Source: JAEUHO01 sp046350655 (GTDB lineage: Bacteria > Planctomycetota > PLA2 > JAEUHO01). From it: 64,000 bases of DNA. The notes beneath the pieces are model-generated. The model saw nothing but the letters and a program-made list of their open reading frames with translations, did not search any database and was not told the origin of the DNA. Numbering within the stretch: the stretch's first letter is position 1; each line of letters opens with the position of its first letter. Where the stretch lies: contig JAXMAB010000005.1 of NCBI GenBank assembly GCA_046350655.1, positions 620,001-684,000 on the forward strand, in the 5' to 3' direction. Position numbers and translations under genes: made by a program. Positions 16,335-25,762 of this stretch are shown one piece after another.

Positions 16335-18068
16335 TCAGTGGTTGGACATGAACTCGGTGGTGTTGCAGAGCGCCCAGAGGAGGTCCTCGTAGCCCTCGCC
16401 CTCCGTGCGGCTCGTGTGCACGTGCGTCAGCGCGTTGTTGAGCTCGCCCGCCGACGGGTCGCGCGAGAGCACCGTCAGGTACAGGCGGCGGACGCGCTCC
16501 CGGTCGCTGCGGCTCTCCGCGAGGATCTTCGTCAGCGGCGAGTCCGGCGAGCGCGCGGACATCATGGCGTTGATCTGCTGGCCGTTCATCATGAGCAGGC
16601 CGCGCGGGATCGTGCCGGTGAACGTCTCCTCCTCCGCGCCCTCGTCGTCGTCGAACGAGCGCCGGAAGAGCTGGTAGATCGCCATGCGCGGGTCCACCAG
16701 CTGGCGGCGGCCCGCGCCGTCGGCGCGCTCGGCCATGGCCAGGCGGCGGGCCACCTCGGCCTCGGCGCCGGTCGCCCGGAACAGCGCGTCGAACGACTGC
16801 TCGACGGACAGCGGCTTCACGGCGGCGACCGCGTACAGGCTCGGGTCGGGGCGCTCGAGGCCGCGGGGCATCTTCGACGACCGCTGGTAGGCCTCGGTCG
16901 CGACGATCGTGCGGACGAGGTGGTTGACGTCGAAGTCGCCGCGGGCGAACTCGTCGCCGAGGAACTTCAGCAGCTCGGGGTTCGACGGCTTGTTCGACGT
17001 CGAGAAGTCGTCGACGGGGTGGACGATGCCGCGGCCCATGAAGTAGGCCCACATCCGGTTGGCGAACGCCTCCGCGAACCACTCGTTGCTCTTGGAGGTC
17101 ATCCACTTCGCGAGGACCGTGCGGCGGTCGAGGCCCGGGACGTCCTTCACGGTCTTGCCAAGGAGGAACTTCGCGTCGGGGATCGCCGGCTGCGCGCGGC
17201 CGCGCAGGTCGGCGGGGCGGCGGACCGGCTCGAGCATCAGCGGGATGCCGCGGCCGCGGCCCATCGCCATCATCTCGTTGCCGCCGCGGCCCTTGACGGG
17301 CTCGAGGGCGTACGAGTTGACGTCGAACGAGACCTCCGGGTTGTTCGGCGACATGTTGCGCCGGTACGTCGTCGTGAAGAAGAACGCGGCGTAGCTCTGG
17401 AAGTCCGTCTGCTTGATCCGCTTGTCGTACGGGTGGTCGTGGCACTGCGCGCACTGGATCTGCACGCCGAGGAAGTAGCGGCTCGTCTTGCCCGCGGCGT
17501 CGGCCGCCGAGGTCTCGAACGACGTCATGAGGCCGAGCGCGCCGTTCTGCTCGGAGTTGCCCGACGCCGTGACGAGGTCGTAGACCAGCTCGTCGTAGGG
17601 GCGGTTCTTGCGGAACTGCTCGCGCAGCCAGTCGTTGAAGGCGCGGCGGTCCACCGTCCGGTTGCGGATGCTCGAGCCGACGAGCAGGTTGCCGTACCAG
17701 ATCGCGAACCAGTCGGCGTGGCGGGACGACGCGAGCAGGCGGTCCACGAGCGTCGCGCGCTTGTCGGGCGCGGTGTCCTGGAGGAACGCGACGGTCTCCT
17801 CGTAGGTCGGGATCACGCCCTGCAGGTCCATCGTGACCCGGCGGAGGAACTCGGCGTCGTCCGCGGGCGGCGCGACGACGAGGTCCTTCTGCGCCTTGAT
17901 GCGGCCGACGACCAGCTCGTCCACCTTGGCGGCGGCGGCCTTCCAGTCCTTGGGCGCGGCGGCCTCGGCGACCTCGACCGGGACCAGCGTCCCGACCGAC
18001 CCGACGACGGAGGCGACGCCCGCGAGCGCGAGGGCCGCGATCCACGAGGACGAGGGACGGCGAGCCAT
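16335..18068 (-). CDS. DUF1549/DUF1553 Planctomycete cytochrome-like exported protein
   Basis: The 577-residue protein has a signal peptide (MARRPSSSWIAALALAGVA...), an N-terminal DUF1549 domain (about 35-250) and a C-terminal DUF1553 domain (about 300-570). A CAQCH motif in VQIQCAQCHDHPYDKR matches a haem c attachment site, and NRMWAYFMGRGIVHPVDDF with LTKILAESRSD is typical of DUF1553. The family is expanded in Planctomycetes and often linked to polysaccharide use, but biochemistry is lacking. A GGAGG five to ten bases before ATG 18068 decides the start over an upstream in-frame codon at 18212. It is operonic with the DUF1501 gene. Confidence 0.93.
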   Translation of the reverse strand: MARRPSSSWIAALALAGVASVVGSVGTLVPVEVAEAAAPKDWKAAAAKVDELVVGRIKAQKDLVVAPPADDAEFLRRVTMDLQGVIPTYEETVAFLQDTAPDKRATLVDRLLASSRHADWFAIWYGNLLVGSSIRNRTVDRRAFNDWLREQFRKNRPYDELVYDLVTASGNSEQNGALGLMTSFETSAADAAGKTSRYFLGVQIQCAQCHDHPYDKRIKQTDFQSYAAFFFTTTYRRNMSPNNPEVSFDVNSYALEPVKGRGGNEMMAMGRGRGIPLMLEPVRRPADLRGRAQPAIPDAKFLLGKTVKDVPGLDRRTVLAKWMTSKSNEWFAEAFANRMWAYFMGRGIVHPVDDFSTSNKPSNPELLKFLGDEFARGDFDVNHLVRTIVATEAYQRSSKMPRGLERPDPSLYAVAAVKPLSVEQSFDALFRATGAEAEVARRLAMAERADGAGRRQLVDPRMAIYQLFRRSFDDDEGAEEETFTGTIPRGLLMMNGQQINAMMSARSPDSPLTKILAESRSDRERVRRLYLTVLSRDPSAGELNNALTHVHTSRTEGEGYEDLLWALCNTTEFMSNH

Positions 18069-18213
18069 GGGGACACCTCCGACGACGACCGACGCCGACT
18101 CAAACCCGCCCTGCAGCGGAAAGGTTTCGACCGCCGGCGCCCGGGATCGTACCCGTGGCGGCCTCCGAGCGGGACGGGGTCGGTCCGCGGGCCCTCGGAA
18201 ACGAACAAACACC

Positions 18214-19527
18214 TTACGAGGCGGGCGCCCGGCGGATGGCGACGAGCGTCACGTCGTCCCGGTTCTTGGCCCCCCCGGTCCAGGCGTGGACGGCCGCGCG
18301 CACGGCTTCCACGATCGCCTGCGGGGTCTCCCGCGCGTGCCGGGCGAGGACCACCTGGAGCCGCTCCTCGCCGAGGAGTTCCGCCGTCCCGGGCGCCGGC
18401 GCCTCGGTGACGCCGTCCGTGTAGACGATCATCGCGTCGCCCGGCTCGAGGACGACGTCCTCGCCGCGGCCGTAGGGGATCCCGGCGATCACGCCGAGCA
18501 CCGGCCCCGTCGAGTCGAGGCCCACCGACGTCCCGAGCGCGGCGCGGTGGAGGAACGGCGGGTTGTGCCCGGCGGAGCACCACTCGAGCCGGCCGCTCGC
18601 CGGGTCGAGGACCCCGACGAACATCGTCATGAACTTCCCCTGCGTCATGTCCTTCGCGAGGAACTCGTTGAGGAACGTGACCACCTGCGCGAGGTCGGTG
18701 AGCGTCCGCGTGAAGGCCCGCAGCAGGGCCCGCGCCTCCGCCATCACGAGCGCCGACCCGAGGCCGTGGCCGCTCACGTCGCCCACCGCCACGAGGACGC
18801 GGCCGTCCTCGAGGGGGAAGAAGTCGTAGTAGTCGCCGCTCGCGTCCTCGCAGAGCTCGTTGGCGCCGTACAGGGTGAACGGCGCCACCTCGAGCTCGCC
18901 GGACGCGGGCAGGAGCGCCCGCTGGATGCCCTGGGCCACGAGGATCTCGCGGTCCTGCCGCTCCTTCTCGAGCGACCGGCGGTGCAGCGTCGCGTTCTCG
19001 ATGGCGAGGGCCGCGTCCACCGACAGCGCCTCGAGGAACTCGACGTCCTGCGCCTCGAACGGGCCGCCGCGCCGGTTGAGCAGCTGGAACACGCCGACGA
19101 CCTGGCCCGCGCGGTTGTGGATCGGCGCGCACAGGATGGACCGCGTCCGGAAGCCGCTGCGCTTGTCCGTCGAGGGGTCGAACCGCGGGTCCTGGTACGC
19201 GTCGTCGATGCGGATCAGCTCGCCGGTCTGCGCCACCGCGCCCGCGATGCCGCGGCCGAGCGGCAGGCGGATCACGAGGGGCTGCCCGCCGGCCGCCACG
19301 ACCCGCGACCAGATCTCCTTCCCGTCGTCGCTCTTCAGGTAGACGGTCCCGCGCTCCGCGTCCACGGCCTTCGACGCCGTGGTGAGCAGGATGCGCAGGA
19401 GCTCGTCCTCCTCGAGGGTGCCGTGCAGCGTCTGGCTGGCCTCGACGAGGCTCTTCTGCCGCGCGAGCTCGCGCGCGAGCCGCGCGTTCTCCGCCGACAG
19501 CCGGGCGACGTCGGGGTCCGCGCTCAC
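18214..19527 (-). CDS. GAF-domain PP2C-type (RsbU/SpoIIE-like) serine phosphatase
   Basis: The 437-residue cytosolic protein has a short coiled coil (about 1-30), a GAF sensor domain (about 30-175; ILCAPIHNRAGQVVGVFQLLNR) and a PP2C_SIG phosphatase domain (about 205-437). Metal-binding acidic residues are seen in DASGDYYDFF, VGDVSGHG, MIVYTDGVTEA and NRDDVTLV. Such enzymes dephosphorylate anti-anti-sigma factors and control stress or developmental regulons; the partner is not in the window. The GTG start at 19525-19527 overlaps the queF stop (GTGA), so it is translationally coupled to an apparently unrelated gene. Confidence 0.9.
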   Translation of the reverse strand: MSADPDVARLSAENARLARELARQKSLVEASQTLHGTLEEDELLRILLTTASKAVDAERGTVYLKSDDGKEIWSRVVAAGGQPLVIRLPLGRGIAGAVAQTGELIRIDDAYQDPRFDPSTDKRSGFRTRSILCAPIHNRAGQVVGVFQLLNRRGGPFEAQDVEFLEALSVDAALAIENATLHRRSLEKERQDREILVAQGIQRALLPASGELEVAPFTLYGANELCEDASGDYYDFFPLEDGRVLVAVGDVSGHGLGSALVMAEARALLRAFTRTLTDLAQVVTFLNEFLAKDMTQGKFMTMFVGVLDPASGRLEWCSAGHNPPFLHRAALGTSVGLDSTGPVLGVIAGIPYGRGEDVVLEPGDAMIVYTDGVTEAPAPGTAELLGEERLQVVLARHARETPQAIVEAVRAAVHAWTGGAKNRDDVTLVAIRRAPAS

Positions 19528-19937
19528 CGCGCGCCCTCCGTCCGCGCGCCGGCCGGCCACGTCGCCGTGACGACCGACGAGATGCCGCCGCGCACGTTGA
19601 ACGAGCCGGACACGGTCATGCGCCGCGGCGCGGTGACCGCCACGAGGTCGTCGAGGATGCGGTTGACCACGGCCTCGTAGAAGATGCCGCGGTCGCGGAA
19701 CGCGCCGAAGTAGAGCTTCAGCGACTTCAGCTCGACGCACGTGGCGTCGGGCACGTACCGCACCACCACCGTCGCGAAGTCGGGCTGCCCCGTGACCGGG
19801 CACACGCTCGTGAACTCGGGCGCCGTGTGGACGATCTCGTAGTCCCGGTCGGGCGCCGGGTTCGGGAACGTCTCGAGCAGCGCCCGCGGGTCGCGGGCGC
19901 GGCCGGTCGCCGCGGGCCGGGCCTTGCGTCCCCTCAC
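19524..19937 (-). CDS. queF: NADPH-dependent 7-cyano-7-deazaguanine reductase
   Basis: QueF reduces preQ0 to preQ1 in queuosine tRNA modification. The 137-residue protein is the short, unimodular type. The active-site cysteine lies in FTSVCPVTGQPDFA and the family signature is ELKSLKLYFGAFRDRGIFYE, followed by RRMTVSGSFNVRGGI. Its GTG start (19935-19937) overlaps the osmC-like stop and its own stop overlaps the phosphatase GTG, giving a three-gene chain. The other pathway gene seen, queC, is about 43 kb away at 62781, so the pathway is not clustered here. Confidence 0.95.
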   Translation of the reverse strand: MRGRKARPAATGRARDPRALLETFPNPAPDRDYEIVHTAPEFTSVCPVTGQPDFATVVVRYVPDATCVELKSLKLYFGAFRDRGIFYEAVVNRILDDLVAVTAPRRMTVSGSFNVRGGISSVVTATWPAGARTEGAR

Positions 19938-20335
19938 GCGAGCGTCTCCGCCACGTCGAGGTCGCTCGTCAGCGTCTTGTAGACCGGGCACTTCTGCGCG
20001 ATCTCGAGCAGCTTCGTGCGCTGCGCCGCGTCGAGCGGGCCGTGGACGCGGATCGCGACGTCGATCCGGTCCTTCGCGTCCGGCACACCGACCGCGGCCT
20101 TCTCCCGCGTCAGCGTCAGCTCGACGCCCTCGAGGGGCCACTGCTTGCGCGCGGCGTAGACCTGCAGCGTCATCGAGGTGCACGCCCCGAGCGCCGCGAG
20201 GAGCGTCTCGTGGGGCCCGAGGCCGTTGCCCGCGCCGCCGTCGACCTTCGGCAGGTCGATGAACGTGGACGACTCGCCGTTGGTCGCCTCGACGCGATGG
20301 CCGCCGACCGTCCGACAGGTGACGCGCTCGCCCAT
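19934..20335 (-). CDS. OsmC/Ohr family protein
   Basis: The 133-residue protein has the OsmC fold with both redox cysteines: GACTSMTLQVYA (first Cys, in the long helix) and AQKCPVYKTL (second Cys near the C terminus). These proteins reduce organic hydroperoxides with thiol chemistry. FIDLPKVDGGAGNGLGPHETLLAALG is the usual lead-in to the first cysteine. It heads the chain with queF and the RsbU-like phosphatase. ATG at 20333-20335 was chosen because the in-frame residues upstream are Arg/Pro-rich and the conserved domain starts here. Confidence 0.9.
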   Translation of the reverse strand: MGERVTCRTVGGHRVEATNGESSTFIDLPKVDGGAGNGLGPHETLLAALGACTSMTLQVYAARKQWPLEGVELTLTREKAAVGVPDAKDRIDVAIRVHGPLDAAQRTKLLEIAQKCPVYKTLTSDLDVAETLA

Positions 20336-20423
20336 GGGCGGGGAACTCCGGGCCCGCCGCCGCGGCGGGGCCACCTACCCTACGGGGCCGGGGAGCCTGT
20401 CGGGAGCGAAGGACGACCGGCCC

Positions 20424-20480
20424 CCCTCTCGGGACCGCGAGGCCCGGCGGCCGGCGGGCCTCGCCGTCCCGCGAGAGGGC
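20424..20480. repeat. Long hairpin made from inverted copies of the iterated motif
   Basis: The left arm CCCTCTC-GGGACCGCGAGGCCCG and the right arm CGGGCCTCGCCGTCCCGCGAGAGGG are complementary over about 23 bp, with a GCGGCCGG loop and one small bulge. It lies between the CPBP protease gene stop (20546) and the osmC-like gene start, where it could work as a terminator of the malic enzyme-CPBP operon, although no T run follows. Confidence 0.75.
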
Positions 20481-20545
20481 CCGCTCCGCCGACCCCGTCG
20501 CGGCCCGGCCGGGGGCGACCGTCCCCGCGGCGTCGCGCCGGCGGC

Positions 20546-21382
20546 CTACAGCCGCCCGGACTGCGACAGCGACAACAGGTCCATCGACAGGGCCACGGCG
20601 TAGTGGAGGAACCAGCCGTAGACGACCGTCCCGGTGCGGTACGAGAGCGACCCGAGCACCAGGCCGGCCCCCACCGCGCCGAGCGCCTCGAGCCCGGGCT
20701 TGTGGAAGTGGATCATGCAGTACGGCGCGAGCATCGCGAGGATCGCGGCGCGCCCGAGCGCGGGCTTGAGCCCCAGCACCATGAAGCCGCGGAAGAAGTA
20801 CTCGACCGCGAGGAACTGCAGGAAGTAGATGGCCTCGAACGCGACCCAGTCGCCGCCGACCTTCGTCGGCACGCGCGAGCCGGGCGGGTGCGGCGGGTAG
20901 AAGGGATAGGTCTGCGCGAAGTCGGGGCGCTTCGAGGCGAGCCACACGACGGGCGCGAAGACGAGGAACAGCGCGAGGTAGACCCACGCGTCGCGGCCCG
21001 TGCCGCGGACCTTGAGCCCGGTCTCGCGCGGGCCCGTGCCCGCGACCACGCGCAGCAGCAGCATCGGCACGAGGATCATCGCGACGAGGCAGCCGGTGCC
21101 CCACCAGACCCACGGCAGCAGCGACGACGGCAGCGCGGGGATCGCGTCGCCGATCGCGCGCTGCGCGTCGAACACCCACGCGGGCGCCGGCGGCTTGTAG
21201 CGCAACGGCGGGAGGAAGAGGTACTCCATGGCCGTGAGCGCCACGGGGACGTAGGCCAGCACGACGAACGCGCGGCGGTCGAAGTCGAAGAGGTCGCGGC
21301 CGAGGGCCCGGAGGCCCGCGAGGGCGGCGGCGGGCCCGCCCCGCGTCGGGCCGTCGCCGGGCGCGGAGGGCGCGTCGCTCAC
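20546..21382 (-). CDS. CPBP family intramembrane metalloprotease-like protein
   Basis: The 278-residue protein has about seven hydrophobic segments. FLAVEYFFRGFMVLGL corresponds to CPBP/CAAX motif 1 (EExxxR), but the first glutamate is Val here, leaving one Glu and the Arg. Later motifs are recognisable as CMIHFHKP (motif with metal-binding His) and WFLHYAVAL. Family members cleave or process prenylated proteins or peptides in the membrane; whether this one is active is uncertain because of the missing Glu. It starts with GTG at 21380-21382, overlapping the malic-enzyme stop. Confidence 0.75.
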   Translation of the reverse strand: MSDAPSAPGDGPTRGGPAAALAGLRALGRDLFDFDRRAFVVLAYVPVALTAMEYLFLPPLRYKPPAPAWVFDAQRAIGDAIPALPSSLLPWVWWGTGCLVAMILVPMLLLRVVAGTGPRETGLKVRGTGRDAWVYLALFLVFAPVVWLASKRPDFAQTYPFYPPHPPGSRVPTKVGGDWVAFEAIYFLQFLAVEYFFRGFMVLGLKPALGRAAILAMLAPYCMIHFHKPGLEALGAVGAGLVLGSLSYRTGTVVYGWFLHYAVALSMDLLSLSQSGRL

Positions 21383-22692
21383 GCGCGCCCGGCCTCGCGC
21401 CGCACGACGTCGGCGACGGCGCGCGCGACGTCGAGGTGCAGGCCCGGCATGAAGGGCGACGGCAGGAGGTCGTCCGCGTTGGCGTGCTGGGCGAGCGCGC
21501 GGGCCGCCGCGATCTTCATGGCCGGCGTGAACCGCACGGCGCCGGCGTCGATGGCGCCGCGCATGAGGCCCGGGTAGGCGAGCACGTTGTTGATCGCGGC
21601 GCCCTCGGACGCGATGACCGCGCCCGCGGCGAGCGCGTCGTGGGGCCGGATCTCGGGGCGCGGGTTCGTCAGCGCGAAGATCACCTGGCCCTTGCGGACC
21701 CAGTCCTTCTTGATGAGGCCCGCCTTGCCCGTGGCCGCGACGATGACGTCGGCCTCGTCGAGCACCTTCTTCGGGTGGTCCACGAACTTCGCGCCGAGCG
21801 ACGACGCGCGGGCGACGGACTCCGCGCTCGGGTCGTACGCCACGGCGCCCTTCGGGCCCAGCTCGATGAGGAGCTCGAGGATCGTGTAGCCCGCGGCGCC
21901 GAGGCCGATCTGGCCGACCACGAGCTCGCCGAGGTCGAGCTTCGCGATGTGGAGCGCGGCGAGGACCGCGCCCGCCGCGACGACGGCCGTGCCGTGGCGG
22001 TCGTCGTGGAGGACGGGGACCTTGAGCTCGTCCTGCAGCCGCGACTCGAGCTCGAAGCAGCGCGGGGCCGCGATGTCCTCGAGGTGGATCGCGGCGTAGT
22101 TGGGGCGCAGGGCGCGGCAGAGCTCGACGATCTTGCCGACGTCGCGCTCGTCGAGGCCGAAGGAGAGGCCGTTCAGCCCGACGAACTCGGAGTAGAAGAT
22201 CGACTTCCCCTCGAGGACGGGGATCACGCCGCGGGGGCCGAGGTCGCCGAGGCCGAGGACGCGGCTGCCGTCGGAGAGGACGAGCACGTTGTGGCCGACG
22301 GACGAGTACGCACGCAGGGCGGCGTCGTCGTGCGCGACCTTCGAGCAGACCGTGGCGACGCCGGGCGTGTAGGCGAGGCGCATGTCGGCCAGGCTCTTCA
22401 CGGGCTTCGTCGGGACGATCTTCAGCTTGCCGCCGAGGTGGAACTCGAGGGCGCGGTCGGGGACGACCGTCACGCGGGTGCCGGGGACCGCGGCCTCGAT
22501 GGCCGTCACGAGGCCCTTGAGCTCGGTCTCGGAGGTCTCGATCGTGACGTCGCGCAGGCTGTAGATGCTGTCGGTGTGGACCGTCGTGAGGTCGCCGATG
22601 ACGGCGCCGGCCCGGCCGATCTCGGCGGAGATCTTGGCGAGCGTGCCCGCGCGGTGCGGCATCCGGATGCGGAGGGTGACGTCGGACGACAC
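21379..22692 (-). CDS. NAD(P)-dependent malic enzyme with N-terminal ACT domain
   Basis: The 437-residue enzyme should oxidatively decarboxylate malate to pyruvate. An ACT regulatory domain occupies about residues 1-75 (VTLRIRMPHRAGTLAKISAEIGRAG). The catalytic part shows AYTPGVATVC, SDGSRVLGLGDLG, LPVLHDDRHGTA-like (VPVLHDDRHGTAVVAAGA), the nucleotide loop GLGAAGYTI and ALTNPRPEI. ACT fusion suggests allosteric control by an amino acid or other small ligand. The GTG start at 22690-22692 follows GGAGA; the open frame continues far upstream through the DUF255 gene's shadow and is not real. Confidence 0.93.
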   Translation of the reverse strand: MSSDVTLRIRMPHRAGTLAKISAEIGRAGAVIGDLTTVHTDSIYSLRDVTIETSETELKGLVTAIEAAVPGTRVTVVPDRALEFHLGGKLKIVPTKPVKSLADMRLAYTPGVATVCSKVAHDDAALRAYSSVGHNVLVLSDGSRVLGLGDLGPRGVIPVLEGKSIFYSEFVGLNGLSFGLDERDVGKIVELCRALRPNYAAIHLEDIAAPRCFELESRLQDELKVPVLHDDRHGTAVVAAGAVLAALHIAKLDLGELVVGQIGLGAAGYTILELLIELGPKGAVAYDPSAESVARASSLGAKFVDHPKKVLDEADVIVAATGKAGLIKKDWVRKGQVIFALTNPRPEIRPHDALAAGAVIASEGAAINNVLAYPGLMRGAIDAGAVRFTPAMKIAAARALAQHANADDLLPSPFMPGLHLDVARAVADVVRREAGRA

Positions 22693-22796
22693 GGGGGTCT
22701 CTCCCGGAGACCGTCGAAGATACCCCGGGGGGCGCCGGGGGCCCCGCGCGGACGAAGCGACGGCGGACGGGCCTCGCGGTCCCCGGGACGGGGTGG

Positions 22797-25202
<2,406 letters not shown>

Positions 25203-25246
25203 CGCCCCATGCTCCCATCCCCTCCGGGGGCCCCCCCGTCGTTCCT

Positions 25247-25357
25247 GGAACAAACGGCTACGACCCCTTTGTTCCACTTGGAACAAACGGCTACGACCCC
25301 GTTGTTCCACGTTCCCCCCGGTCAACCCCGAAACGAAGGGCTACGACCCCGTTGTTC
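25247..25357 (+). repeat. Three hairpin units of the GGAACAA...TTGTTCC type
   Basis: Unit 1 (25247-25275) and unit 2 (25280-25309) both read GGAACAAACGGCTACGACCC and then end in TTGTTCC, so each forms a hairpin with about seven to eleven paired bases. Unit 3 (25328-25357) replaces the left arm with CGAAACGAAGGG but keeps CTACGACCCCGTTGTTCC. Unit 3 is also the first block of the dispersed structured repeat, so the two families share sequence. Confidence 0.8.
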
Positions 25358-25503
25358 CGCTGTCGCCCTCTCCGCTCCCGCGGGCCTGCAGGCGCGGCGA
25401 TCTCGCGTCCGATTCCGAACGGCGTGGCGGGCAGATTCGGGCGGTCGGGCAGGCCGCCGAGGCTCCTCGGGCGCCTGCAGAACAGCCCGCGCAGAAAATC
25501 GCC
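25328..25503 (+). repeat. Dispersed structured repeat, copy B
   Basis: This is the plus-strand copy of the element found on the minus strand at 3836-4060. It shares, in the same order, CGAAACGAA/CTACGACCCC, GGGCCTGCAGGCGCG, GATCTCG, GGGCAGGC, CCGAGGC and GGGCGCCTGCAGAACAGCCC, with divergent spacers. Conservation of complementary blocks in both copies suggests selection on secondary structure. Confidence 0.8.
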
Positions 25504-25587
25504 ATCCCGCGCTCTGCCCCCTCCGGGCGCGCCGCGGATCTCCATCCGTCCGCCGCCTAGACCCGCTCCCCCGACCAAGCCAAGGGA

Positions 25588-25677
25588 TGGTGCCGGGATC
25601 GGGACTTGAACCCGAAAGACCGTATTAGGGTCACCAGGCCCTCAACCTGGCGCGTCTGCCAATTCCGCCATCCCGGC
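25588..25677 (-). tRNA. tRNA-Leu (anticodon GAG)
   Basis: On the minus strand the acceptor arm GCCGGGA pairs with TCCCGGC, followed by A and an encoded CCA (25588-25590). The anticodon stem CCAGG/CCTGG encloses TTGAGGG, giving anticodon GAG. A long variable arm (GTGACCCTAATACGGTC) identifies a type II tRNA, and GGTTCAAGTCC is the T arm. GAG reads CUC/CUU leucine codons; CUC is very common in this window's genes. Confidence 0.96.
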
Positions 25678-25762
25678 ATATGGACAGCGAAGAGGCGCGA
25701 ACCTACCGGCGGGTGCCGGGGTGTCAAGGCAGCGCGCCGGGCCTCGCGGTCCCCGGGGGGGG

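Larger units (their letters stand above)
25203..25587. other. Gene-free region with two repeat families
   Basis: No gene is supported in these 385 nt between the DUF255 gene start and tRNA-Leu. The first part carries three GGAACAA-type hairpin units (25247-25357); the rest is copy B of the dispersed structured repeat. The last ~80 nt show nothing recognisable. Confidence 0.7.
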
